A program made the position numbers and the translations under genes. Under the pieces are notes generated by a model. The model saw only the letters and a list, made by a program, of their open reading frames with translations, searched no databases and was not told the DNA's origin. This document shows positions 53,306 to 60,721 of a stretch of 60,721 nucleotides of DNA, in pieces. This DNA is from Candidatus Poribacteria bacterium. Lineage in GTDB: Bacteria > Poribacteria > WGA-4E > WGA-3G. The stretch spans positions 1-60,721 of the forward strand of contig JAGFCB010000135.1 of the NCBI GenBank assembly GCA_022394775.1. The letters run 5' to 3'. Every line of letters starts with the position of its first letter. The stretch's first letter is position 1.

Positions 53306-55036
53306 ATGAGCAACGACAATATTGAACTGATTCAACGTATCCTTAAAGGTGATGACGCTGCCTTCACGTGTTTGGTGAGAAAGTACCAGAAACAGGTTCA
53401 CGCGCACGCATGGCGGAAAACAGGGGATTTCCATATCGCCGAAGATATTACGCAGGAGACGTTCCTACAAGTCTATCGGAAATTGGCGATGCTGAAAGAT
53501 CCGAGCCAATTTCCGGCATGGCTTCATGTCATTACCAACCGTCGCTGCCTCGCGTGGCTTCGCAAGAAACGGATCCAGACACATCCGTTGGAGGAAATGG
53601 CTATAGAAATAGGAGAAAAAACTTCCTATTCAAGTCACGTTGCTGCAGCCCAGGCGGAAAGTGCAGCGGAAGCAAAACGCGAACTCGTCCGAAATTTGCT
53701 GGTAAGGTTGAAGGAAAGCGATCAGACAGTGATCAAGCTCTATTACCTGAGCGAGATGACTTATGCCGAGATAGGTGAATTATTAGGTGTGTCAGCAGAT
53801 ACTATTCGGATACGGATTCGCCGTGCCCGGGAACGCCTAAAAAAACACACACCGATGATTCAAGAGGCATTGGACATCACAATTGAACAGACAGATCACT
53901 TTCACAAATATTTGCATGGGGGTTTTGGAATGAAATTAACTTTTGAAAAAGATGATCTTTTGTCGTCCTTACAAGTGTTGGAGCGTGTTACGAGTCACCC
54001 GAATACCACGCCTATTCTCTCAAATGTTCTTATCCAAGCGGAGGGTAGCACGATTGAGTGCATGGCGACAGACACCGAAATTGGTGTTAGAATGAAAGTT
54101 GACGGGACAGTGAAAGAGAAAGGCACGATCCTTGTCTCTGCCGAAAAATTGGTGGATATCGTTAAAGCGTGGCCCGCTGAGCAACCGATAGACTTAGCAA
54201 CAACAATAGATGACCAAGTCGAAATTACTTGTGGCGATAGCGTCCGAAAAATCGTTGGGTTTCCCGATAAAGCGTTCCCACAATTCCCTTCAGTTGATTC
54301 GGAAGCACCCATTATTGATGGAGAAGTCCTACGGTCTGTCCTCCACAAAACTGGATTTGCTGCATCCACAAAGGAAGAGCGTCGATTTCTAAACGGGCTC
54401 TATTTTAACCTGCTTGAAGATAGAACAGAAGTCGTTGCAACCGATGGAATCCAAATTGCGCTTGCCCATTGTGAACCGCTCAAGTTACCTGACGGTAATG
54501 GTGGATTCATCGTACCCCTCAAAGCGGTCAAAGAAATTGAGCGAACCTTTGCCAATTCTCCAGAGATAAAGATTTCACGCCTTGAGAATCAGATTCTCTT
54601 TGCAGACGATCACGCCACGTTGACATCGCGACTGGTAGCTGCTGAGTATCCAGAATATAATAGCATCATTCCAGAATCTTTTGTAGGGCGTGTCGTTGTG
54701 TCGAAAGCATCCATTGTGGACACGACGCGTGAAATTTTCTCGCGCGCAAATCCAAAAAACGCCTTGGTCTGTTTAGAAATCAATCCGCAACAGATTCGGA
54801 TCTCGGCGAAGCCCTCTAAGACAGACGACGAAATACATGAGACGTTAGCAGTCGAGTCCGGCACTGGAAGCATCCGCATCGGTATGAACGCTCAGTTGCT
54901 GATAGAGACACTCTCACACATTGAAACAAAATCTGTATCACTGGAGTTCTCAAGTGCGTTGAAGCCTCTCGCCGTTAAACCTATCGGTCAGGAAGGACAT
55001 ATCTGCCTTATTATGCCAATGAGCATGGATTTCTAA
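53306..55036 (+). CDS. ECF sigma factor fused to a DNA polymerase III beta sliding clamp
   Basis: One open frame of 576 residues. Residues 1-185 are an ECF sigma factor: region 2 AFTCLVRKYQKQVHAHAWRK, AEDITQETFLQVYRKL; region 4 MTYAEIGELLGVSADTIRIR. After a 20-residue linker, residues 209-576 are a complete DnaN-type clamp of 368 residues (E. coli has 366), from MKLTFEKDDLLSSLQVLE to the end IMPMSMDF. The clamp starts with its own Met, with GGGGG seven bases before, so a free clamp may also be made. The pocket motif ATDGHRL is ATDGIQI here, so partner choice may differ from the replication clamp. T4 phage links sigma to clamp non-covalently in late transcription; here the link is covalent. 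AGAGG precedes the ATG. Confidence 0.88.
   Translation: MSNDNIELIQRILKGDDAAFTCLVRKYQKQVHAHAWRKTGDFHIAEDITQETFLQVYRKLAMLKDPSQFPAWLHVITNRRCLAWLRKKRIQTHPLEEMAIEIGEKTSYSSHVAAAQAESAAEAKRELVRNLLVRLKESDQTVIKLYYLSEMTYAEIGELLGVSADTIRIRIRRARERLKKHTPMIQEALDITIEQTDHFHKYLHGGFGMKLTFEKDDLLSSLQVLERVTSHPNTTPILSNVLIQAEGSTIECMATDTEIGVRMKVDGTVKEKGTILVSAEKLVDIVKAWPAEQPIDLATTIDDQVEITCGDSVRKIVGFPDKAFPQFPSVDSEAPIIDGEVLRSVLHKTGFAASTKEERRFLNGLYFNLLEDRTEVVATDGIQIALAHCEPLKLPDGNGGFIVPLKAVKEIERTFANSPEIKISRLENQILFADDHATLTSRLVAAEYPEYNSIIPESFVGRVVVSKASIVDTTREIFSRANPKNALVCLEINPQQIRISAKPSKTDDEIHETLAVESGTGSIRIGMNAQLLIETLSHIETKSVSLEFSSALKPLAVKPIGQEGHICLIMPMSMDF
53918..53932 (+). promoter_or_regulatory. Internal start site of the clamp part
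   Basis: GGGGG (53918-53922), seven bases, ATG (53930-53932), codon 209 of the fusion. The clamp homology begins exactly here. Confidence 0.5.
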
Positions 55037-55126
55037 GCACTTCCTTCCTTATAGCAGTCAATGATCCGCCGTCGAGAAATGCCCACACGGCTTAGAAGGA
55101 TACCATAAACTATATGGAGAACTTTA

Positions 55127-55675
55127 ATGACCCCTGAAGTCGCTTTACAAAAACGCGAGCAAATGATTCGCGACGGTTTCTGTGTCATCGACAACATTCT
55201 TACAGATGCATTCTTGCAGGAACTCCGGGACGAATCGGAACAACTTCTCGCTAATTACGCGCCACCAGACCACACCAGATACCATGGGCATCATCTGCAA
55301 GTTACAAGCAAAGACAATACGCTTGTTCAGAAACTATTAGAATGGCAACCGACTCTCAATGCATTAGAGGAAATGGGGTTTGGCGATTTCCCAGTCTCCG
55401 TAGGCATCACGATTCTGACGAAAGATCCAGGAGCACCTCCACTCTATTGGCATCAAGATTGGTACCATTGGAACGATCCAATTAGTTGCGCGCCTTGGCC
55501 GCAAGATATTTTTATGAAGTATTATCTCACTGATACAACACCAGAAAACGGCTGTTTAAAGATTATTCCCGGTACACATCGCAAGCGCATTGATTTGCAC
55601 GATAAACTTCTCTATGCAAGCAAACTCGGTCAACTACCCAAGCCTAAAGACTTGGGCTTGTTAAGAGATCATTGA
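55127..55675 (+). pseudogene. Phytanoyl-CoA dioxygenase cut by a TnpB element
   Basis: The first 170 or so residues of a PhyH-type oxygenase. The H-x-D metal site is present as YWHQDWYHW, and the signature TPENGCLKIIPGTHRKR follows; then the frame runs into the element end and stops, so the distal His and the 2-oxoglutarate Arg are absent. The last 12 or so residues (GQLPKPKDLGLLRDH region) come from the element hairpin. I could not find the missing 3' part to the right of the element. The start ATG has a fair ribosome site (TGGAGAAC). The protein should be inactive. Confidence 0.8.
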
Positions 55676-57130
55676 ACAACAGAAGTTGTTTAGCGGTCTC
55701 AAAGCCCGTGTCTCGTACTTCGTTTGTGTTTCTCGCTTCATAGAGGGTGGTAACCCACCGCTCTCCACGAAAGGCAGCAGCTGCCTTAAAAAGTATGTTT
55801 CGTGCAGCGTTGTGGTCTCGGTCTAAAGATGTCCCACAAAACTGACAGTCAAAAGTGCGTATCGCTAAAGAGAGTTGCTTTGCCGATTTCTCACCACAAC
55901 CGGAGCAAGTTTGAGATGTGTTCTTGGGATCGACTTGGTGGAAATGGAAACCGTCTCTTTCGGCTATGTTTCCAGCCCACTCAAAGAACTTTCCCCAAGA
56001 CGCATCGGATATGCTCTTGCTAAGGTGTTTGTTCTGAACCATATTAGAAACGCTGAGGTCTTCAGCAATAAGAACGTTGTTTTCTTGATGATGATAGAGT
56101 TTGTAAACTATTTTTCCGATAAAGTCTTTGCGTTTGTTTGTGGTCCGTTCTTGGTGCAAAGCAGACATAAGCACGGCTTTATACCAACGTTTAGACCCTT
56201 TTTTACGGCGCGCCATCGTCTGATTGTGTTTGTGGAGTAGTCCTTCAGCCTGGCGATACCAGCGAGGGTTATCTTCCTTTTCGCCTTCGGAAGTCGTTAG
56301 GTAGTGTGTGGTGCCAACGTCAACAGCGATCGCATGCGTCGGCTCAACTTTCGGAGTCTCTGGCAACTCGCAGGTAATATGAGCATACCAACCAGATGCT
56401 TTTTTCACGAGTGTGATTTGTGTTGGATCCCCTTGAAGGGGGCGGTGCATGTATATTTTCACTTCCCCAAGTTTCGGCACTTTCAAACGGTCATGTTTCC
56501 ATGCTGTTTCGAGGATCGGGTTTTCGCGAACACGTATGGTTTGTTTTTCAGTGTCTTTTGTTTTCCGACGAACAACTTTGGTATATTTGCGAAGTTTCCA
56601 CGTCATAGATCTAATCCGTTTGCGGTGTCTTGGATAGCCTTTTTTCGCAGTGCCGTTTTTACAACGTCGATAAAAACCATCAAAGGCTTTATCCATGCGT
56701 TCTAATGCACATACTTGCATATCTTGTGGCACTTCGCGAAAGTCCGAGTATTTTTCACGCGCAATCGTCAACTTCTTTTGTTGCTCATTGCAAGAAATAG
56801 ATTCACCTTCAGTCTCCCAAGCAACTTTGCGATCGTGGCGCGCAGAGTTCTGAAGTTCACAGAGGTGGTTAAGCCATGTTAATAATGTTGTTTCTTGTGT
56901 CCGTGTCGGATACACAGGATATCTAAAAGTCAGTTTCATGGTATATCGTGTGTCGTGCGTTTATCCCCTTCTTAGTGGGAGGCAGACACATTACCAAGAG
57001 GTAACGCTAAGAATGTCTGCCAACACGATACTATAAGTATACTACAATTTCAGACCAAAGTCAACTGTTTTTTTTAGGCGTTGGTCTAATTCACGAGGGC
57101 GGATTTTCCTCCCAAAGATAAATCTTTGGG
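55637..57130 (-). mobile_element. IS200/IS605-type element carrying only tnpB
   Basis: The ends are marked by hairpins in the same orientation on the + strand: CCCAAG-CCTAAAGA-CTTGGG-CTT (55637) and CCCAAAGAT-AA-ATCTTTGGG-CTT (57111). Same-strand end hairpins, no inverted ends and a tnpB gene are typical of this family. There is no tnpA transposase, so it needs one in trans. Exact end bases are uncertain by some tens of bases. The 56940-57110 part holds an AGACCAA/TTGGTCT inverted pair and nothing coding. Confidence 0.8.
55644..56939 (-). CDS. tnpB: RNA-guided nuclease-like TnpB (OrfB)
   Basis: A 431-residue TnpB protein. The N-terminal helix-turn-helix-like start is KLTFRYPVYPTRTQETTLLT. 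The RuvC-like active site looks whole: first Asp in AVDVGTTHYLTT, Glu in NVLIAEDLSVSNM, last Asp in LDRDHNAARNI. The zinc finger CSGCGEKSAKQL...CQFCGTS is present. TnpB proteins cut DNA guided by an RNA encoded at the element's 3' end; in this insertion the guide would be copied from the PhyH gene next to it. The last codons and stop lie in the end hairpin. Codon use is not obviously foreign. Homology is strong; activity is inferred. Confidence 0.9.
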   Translation of the reverse strand: MKLTFRYPVYPTRTQETTLLTWLNHLCELQNSARHDRKVAWETEGESISCNEQQKKLTIAREKYSDFREVPQDMQVCALERMDKAFDGFYRRCKNGTAKKGYPRHRKRIRSMTWKLRKYTKVVRRKTKDTEKQTIRVRENPILETAWKHDRLKVPKLGEVKIYMHRPLQGDPTQITLVKKASGWYAHITCELPETPKVEPTHAIAVDVGTTHYLTTSEGEKEDNPRWYRQAEGLLHKHNQTMARRKKGSKRWYKAVLMSALHQERTTNKRKDFIGKIVYKLYHHQENNVLIAEDLSVSNMVQNKHLSKSISDASWGKFFEWAGNIAERDGFHFHQVDPKNTSQTCSGCGEKSAKQLSLAIRTFDCQFCGTSLDRDHNAARNILFKAAAAFRGERWVTTLYEARNTNEVRDTGFETAKQLLLFNDLLTSPSL

Positions 57131-57323
57131 CTTCCAATCCGTAAATCAGGTGAGTATGACAATTGTCCATCTCGGACACATCAAACCTGAGAATTAAGTT
57201 CGGTTTGCGCTGGCGAGGGTGTTAGAATAACTGGAACGCGGTTTTTTCTAACCTTCGCCAAGCGCAACACTATATTTTTGACAACTCCTGATAAATATTC
57301 CCTTTCAAACCTATTTTTTTCAA

Positions 57324-57361
57324 AATTATGCACCCTTTTCTGTCTGTTCGCGTCATTATAT
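57324..57361 (+). promoter_or_regulatory. Candidate ECF promoter of the second sigma fusion
   Basis: AATTATGCACCCTTT and CGCGTCATTATA, matching the words upstream of the sigma-clamp gene. It lies almost 190 bases from the start codon because a small palindrome with the shared cassette has inserted between them. Confidence 0.55.
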
Positions 57362-57399
57362 AGTGAAGCGAACGGATAGGATGTCGTTTCGCGCTTTGT

Positions 57400-57449
57400 A
57401 AGTATCGCGAGCGACAAGAAACACCCCAGCAAAAACACTCGCTCCTACA
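57400..57449. repeat. Hairpin carrying the 21-bp shared cassette
   Basis: GCGAGCGAC and CACTCGCTCCTAC form imperfect arms; between them is AAGAAACACCCCAGCAAAAA+C (57416-57436), identical over 21 bases to 28389-28409 in type A copy 2. The 57131-57552 gap otherwise holds the promoter above and no gene. Confidence 0.7.
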
Positions 57450-57552
57450 GAAGAATCCTTAGGCAGAAAATCAAGACTATTGAAGAATTGAATACCTCTA
57501 TCAAAGAAATGTGTAATATGCTTAGTGAAAATAGCCTTTCTGGAGATGTCCG

Positions 57553-58752
57553 ATGAAAAGTGACGACGTTGAATTGATCCAGCGCATCCTTGTGGGTGAT
57601 GAGAACGCCTTCGCGACCTTGATTGAAAAGTATCAACGGCAGGTTCACGCGCTCGCTTTTCGGAAAGTAAGGGACTTCCAGACCGCTGAGGATATTACAC
57701 AGGAGACTTTCCTACGAGTCCATCAGAAACTCGCAACGTTAAACGATCCAGCAAAGTTTTCAGGGTGGCTATACGCGATTGTGAACCATCTGTGTATCGC
57801 ATGGTACAGAGAAAATCGGTTACAAACAGCGTCGCTACAAGAGATCTATATCTCTGAAATAGAGACAGATGTGTACTCCCGATATATCGCGACGGAACAC
57901 GCCAAAACGACTGATGTAGTGCAACAGGATTTGGTCAAAAGACTCCTTACGAAGCTGAAAGAGAGCGACCGTGAGGTTATCACGCTCCACTATTTTGAAG
58001 AGATGACATCTTCAGAAATAGGCGAACTTTTAGGCGTATCTGAAAATACGATTAAGAGCCGCCTCTATCGTGCAAGACAGCAACTCAAGAAGTACGAATC
58101 TATGATTCAAGAGGTATTAGATATTACCACTGAAGGGAAACACTGTTCCCAACACCAGTTAAAAGGAGAAATCAACATGGCAGACGAAGTGAGAAATCAA
58201 TCTGAGGTTGATACGAAGTTAGAAGAAATGCAACGTCAGATTACCGATCTACAGGAGCAGGTTAGCGGCATCGCAGCGAACTTGGATAATTCTATTCGCG
58301 ACGATAAAAGCGCAGCACTTAATGCATTACTTCAACTCCCTAATGATACAAAGGATCCGATGACGTGGTGCTACGCAGGTGCCTATCGTGCCGCTTCCGG
58401 ACAGCGGTCAAGCCGCGGCTCCATCTGGACGACCAGCACCGATAGTTTCATATCCAAAGCACCGGATGCTGAAATTGTGAAGCTTGCGACATTCTTCACG
58501 AACCCCACTGTCGTCGCAGTTTTAAGACAGTTAGTGGAAGGCAAGAAGTCCGTTGCGGATTTGGCAAACGGTTGTGGTATCCCTGAAAATGAAATGGAGA
58601 AAACCGTGGCGTTGCTAATAGATGGGTCGTTAGTGGATCGGACAGAAGATGATCTCATCAAACCCAAAAACGATGCCGTTTTTTATTTTTTGAACTTCGT
58701 CGGTATGGTAACCGTCTATCTGGATCCTGAAGAATATCATTCTCAGGATTAA
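57553..58752 (+). CDS. ECF sigma factor fused to a coiled-coil/winged-helix-like domain
   Basis: A 399-residue sister of the sigma-clamp protein. Residues 1-185 are the same sigma module (DDVELIQRILVGDENAFATL, AEDITQETFLRVHQKL, MTSSEIGELLGVSENTIKSR). After the linker, residues 209-399 begin with Met, a coiled coil (EVDTKLEEMQRQITDLQEQV) and then a region with an ArsR-like helix-turn-helix pattern (LRQLVEGKKSVADLANGCG, TVALLIDGSLVDR). An ideal ribosome site AAGGAG lies eight bases before that internal ATG, so the C-terminal part may also be made alone. It may be a built-in regulator of the sigma part. Start ATG with GGAG nine bases before. Confidence 0.82.
   Translation: MKSDDVELIQRILVGDENAFATLIEKYQRQVHALAFRKVRDFQTAEDITQETFLRVHQKLATLNDPAKFSGWLYAIVNHLCIAWYRENRLQTASLQEIYISEIETDVYSRYIATEHAKTTDVVQQDLVKRLLTKLKESDREVITLHYFEEMTSSEIGELLGVSENTIKSRLYRARQQLKKYESMIQEVLDITTEGKHCSQHQLKGEINMADEVRNQSEVDTKLEEMQRQITDLQEQVSGIAANLDNSIRDDKSAALNALLQLPNDTKDPMTWCYAGAYRAASGQRSSRGSIWTTSTDSFISKAPDAEIVKLATFFTNPTVVAVLRQLVEGKKSVADLANGCGIPENEMEKTVALLIDGSLVDRTEDDLIKPKNDAVFYFLNFVGMVTVYLDPEEYHSQD
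58163..58179 (+). promoter_or_regulatory. Internal start site of the C-terminal part
   Basis: AAGGAG (58163-58168), eight bases, ATG (58177-58179), codon 209. A near-perfect Shine-Dalgarno inside an open frame; it would give a 191-residue protein. Confidence 0.7.
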
Positions 58753-58819
58753 TTAAAAGTGCGTCATAAATCACTGCGACCACAATAATAGCAACCAGTG
58801 CTTCAATTCATCAAAGTAA

Positions 58820-58858
58820 TGTAGGGGCAGGCGCAAAACCTGCCCCTACAATCTTTTT
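58820..58858 (+). terminator. Hairpin/terminator after the sigma fusion
   Basis: TGTAGGGGCAGG-CGCAAAA-CCTGCCCCTACA, a 12-bp perfect stem, then ATCTTTTTTC. Belongs to the dispersed GTAGGGGCAGG family but is well placed to end the transcript. Confidence 0.7.
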
Positions 58859-58961
58859 TCGGTTACATTACCGAAATATTTTTTTAAACTTCATCAAACC
58901 GCGCTTACCAAGAGGAATCTACTTATTTTTTTCATTTCACTATAAGCACAATCTTTAAATC

Positions 58962-58990
58962 TTGGACAAAAATGCACATTAGTTTATAAT
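58962..58990 (+). promoter_or_regulatory. Sigma-70 promoter of the ABC-2 permease operon
   Basis: TTGGAC (58962-58967), 17 bases, TATAAT (58985-58990), 49 bases before the start codon. Confidence 0.7.
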
Positions 58991-59039
58991 TATCCCGAAT
59001 TGACGACACTTACCTAAACCGACACAAAGGAATTGTTTA

Positions 59040-60548
59040 ATGTTTTGGGTGCTACTGCGGCGCGAGATTCTCGCGCATCTGATCACGTTTCGTTTTGCGA
59101 TTACGGTGATTACCTGCTTGCTGCTCGTTGCCACAACCATGTTCATCAGAATCAATGATTATGAACAACGGTTAGCGAGCTACAATGCCGCCAGAGATGC
59201 GCACCGTGATGAGCTTTTATCGACCCGCACCTATTCCTTTTTAATGCCAAAGATCGATCGACCGCCGAATCCGCTGAGCATTTTTAACGCGGGTATGGAT
59301 AGCCGACTCGGCAATACATTGCGGATTTATTATACTCATGTCCCTGTCCTCTGGGATGCACATTCCCACAGTTCCGGCAACCTTTTCATCGATCATTTCT
59401 ACCGAATCGACCTTGTCTTTGTTTTCCAGTTCGTGCTTTCACTACTGGCACTGCTGTTTGCCTACGATGCGATTGCAGGCGAACGTGAAAGCGGCACAAT
59501 GCGGGTGACAATGAGCAACCCGGTCCGACGGGGAAGCATCTTGGGTGCGAAGTACGTTGGGGCAATGACATGTCTAATCCTGCCGCTCATCATCAGTTTT
59601 ATCATCGCTTTGATTTGGATCGTATCAACGGGTTCAATCGTCTTTAGTGAAGCGGATTTTCTACGAATTGCGGGTATCCTGCTAACTTCGATTATCTATC
59701 TTTCGGCTATCTACCTGATAGGATTTTTTATTTCTGCCTCGGTGCACCGCACTGCAACGGCACTCATGCTCTCCCTATTTGTCTGGGTGGTACTGGTGTT
59801 GATCTATCCCTCTGTCAGCGTGTCAGTGGTCGATCAACTGATAAAACCACAAAGGCATCGGTTAGATTCGAGTTACGATGCGATGTGGCAAATACGAGAG
59901 GCAGCCAATGAAGAGGTGATGGAATATCTTCAGAACGATGGCGTTGAAGGTGAAAGCGAACATTTTAATGTAGAGGGTTCTCGCGGTGGATTAAACGTGG
60001 GTCTCAGTAACCAAAGAACACTGATGCGTATAGACTTCAGAGCATACGATTGGCAATTTATCAGTCCGGAATCTGAAAAACGCGTGCCACATGTCATCCG
60101 TTACCATCAATTCTTAGCACCTTTACGCATTGATGCAGCAGAAAAAATGGGATTGATACGTCTGCCTGCCTTAGATCAAATTCGGTTTCGGAGAGCCAGA
60201 ATTGCGCAGCATCTACTTCGACTCTCCCCGGCAGCGATGTATAATCTCGCGACACAAGCATGGTTGGGAACAGACCTTGATGGTGTCGTAGATTTCTTTG
60301 AGGCGGCGCGCCACTACCGACAGACGCTGATTAATTACTTTTACGATGAAGATGCTTTTTCGAGTCGACAGTGGTTTGCGAGCGATAAAGGAGCCATCAA
60401 CTTAGACGATCTGCCGAGATTTGTTTATCAACGCGCCAGTCTCTGGATAAATGCTACACGGGCACTTCCCGACCTGCAGTTGTTGCTGTTACTCAATGTT
60501 GGGTTGTTCTTGGCGACCTTTGCCATTTTTGTCAGGCAGGAAATTTAG
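59040..60548 (+). CDS. ABC-2 type exporter permease (DUF3526-like)
   Basis: A 502-residue inner-membrane protein. It has an N-terminal helix (FRFAITVITCLLLVATTMFI), a long periplasmic loop, then a run of helices (FVFQFVLSLLALLFAYDAIA with AGERESGTMRV, LILPLIISFIIALIWIVST, IIYLSAIYLIGFFISAS, ALMLSLFVWVVLVLIYP), a second long loop and a last helix. GERESGTMR is the typical ABC-2/NosY-type motif. It has a clear promoter and is followed 12 bases later by a second permease start. An ATPase gene should be near on the right but lies outside the window; the ATPase at 21302 is a possible but distant partner. Confidence 0.82.
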   Translation: MFWVLLRREILAHLITFRFAITVITCLLLVATTMFIRINDYEQRLASYNAARDAHRDELLSTRTYSFLMPKIDRPPNPLSIFNAGMDSRLGNTLRIYYTHVPVLWDAHSHSSGNLFIDHFYRIDLVFVFQFVLSLLALLFAYDAIAGERESGTMRVTMSNPVRRGSILGAKYVGAMTCLILPLIISFIIALIWIVSTGSIVFSEADFLRIAGILLTSIIYLSAIYLIGFFISASVHRTATALMLSLFVWVVLVLIYPSVSVSVVDQLIKPQRHRLDSSYDAMWQIREAANEEVMEYLQNDGVEGESEHFNVEGSRGGLNVGLSNQRTLMRIDFRAYDWQFISPESEKRVPHVIRYHQFLAPLRIDAAEKMGLIRLPALDQIRFRRARIAQHLLRLSPAAMYNLATQAWLGTDLDGVVDFFEAARHYRQTLINYFYDEDAFSSRQWFASDKGAINLDDLPRFVYQRASLWINATRALPDLQLLLLLNVGLFLATFAIFVRQEI

Positions 60549-60560
60549 AGAAAGAAAAAA

Positions 60561-60721
60561 ATGATTTTTCACCTCGTCATACGGGAACTTTACGATCACC
60601 TAAGTAGTCTCCGTTTCGCACTCACAACACTATTAATTCTAATACTGATGATTGTCAATGCCGTTGTGTATCTTGGAGAACACAAGCAGCGAATAAGCAT
60701 CTACCGAGGGCGGACTATTGC
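60561..60721 (+). CDS. Second ABC-2 permease (3' end missing)
   Basis: An ATG 12 bases after the previous stop, with AGAAAGAAAAA before it. The visible 53 codons read MIFHLVIRELYDHL, then a hydrophobic helix FALTTLLILILMIVNAVVYL and GEHKQRISIYR. This matches the start of the preceding permease in layout (RRE...AHL, helix, short basic stretch), so the two form a pair. The gene runs off the window edge. Confidence 0.75.
   Translation, partial: MIFHLVIRELYDHLSSLRFALTTLLILILMIVNAVVYLGEHKQRISIYRGRTI

Noticed and set aside
53306..55036. Sigma-clamp fusion as an assembly or sequencing artefact joining two genes
   Set aside because: The sister gene at 57553 has the same joint position and internal start, which is unlikely by error. 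Reads were not available, so this is not fully excluded.

Overview
The window looks like a piece of chromosome from an uncultured bacterium of the Candidatus Poribacteria type, or a close relative in the Planctomycetes-like part of the tree. I infer this from gene content, not from a marker gene: several phytanoyl-CoA dioxygenases, two sulfatases, a DUF1549/DUF1553 + DUF1501 + pre-peptidase-domain cluster, large WD40 proteins ending in dockerin-like and FlgD-like sorting domains with a YPNPFNPETWIPYQL signature, and intergenic spaces full of small palindromic repeats. No rRNA, tRNA, CRISPR array or prophage was seen.

Layout. 1-8200: end of an outer-membrane barrel/SPOR protein, an amidohydrolase, a YugP-type membrane protease, a VOC protein, an SCP2 + PhyH pair, an Ogt-type DNA repair protein, a Cys/Met-metabolism PLP enzyme and a TPR protein. 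8300-13000: a complete AapJQMP-type amino-acid ABC transporter with a clear sigma-70 promoter. 13600-17950: an SDR, PhyH, sulfatase, small protein and archaeal-type pantoate kinase, all on the + strand. 18100-28250: a membrane protein carrying short inserted repeats, a PfkB kinase, an ABC ATPase and a WD40 cluster (one stub and two 14-blade proteins). 28450-38700 (- strand): tgt, a PPC protein, DUF1501, DUF1549/1553, a 7-blade WD40 protein and a ThuA-like protein. 39000-42920 (- strand): a DNA methyltransferase, a sulfatase and a cytochrome/WD40/HMA protein in one operon. 43070-55000: a YceI protein, a membrane protein, a 28-repeat Ycf48-like lipoprotein, an esterase with its likely regulator, a zinc-ribbon protein, a phosphodiesterase and the first sigma-factor fusion. 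55100-60721: a PhyH gene cut by a TnpB element, a second sigma-factor fusion and two ABC-2 permeases.

The most unusual items are these. (1) An ECF-type sigma factor is fused in one open frame to a full-length DNA polymerase III beta sliding clamp (53306-55036). A sister gene (57553-58752) has the same sigma module joined at the same residue to a different C-terminal part. Both have an internal ATG with a Shine-Dalgarno sequence at residue 209, and both share a promoter-like motif. (2) A probable selenoprotein: the WD40 gene at 41324-42922 has an in-frame TGA exactly where the first metal-binding cysteine of a C-terminal heavy-metal-associated domain should be. A hairpin sits at the right distance, and the frame stays open to the next gene. 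(3) Several families of very short mobile repeats occur. One is a 24-bp word inserted in frame in at least three proteins. Another is a 56-bp palindrome with a compensatory base change, one copy of which is translated.

How the genes fit together is mostly inference. The organism appears to take up amino acids, break down sulfated and hydroxylated organic matter (sulfatases, PhyH, SDR, PfkB) and display many beta-propeller proteins outside the cytoplasm.
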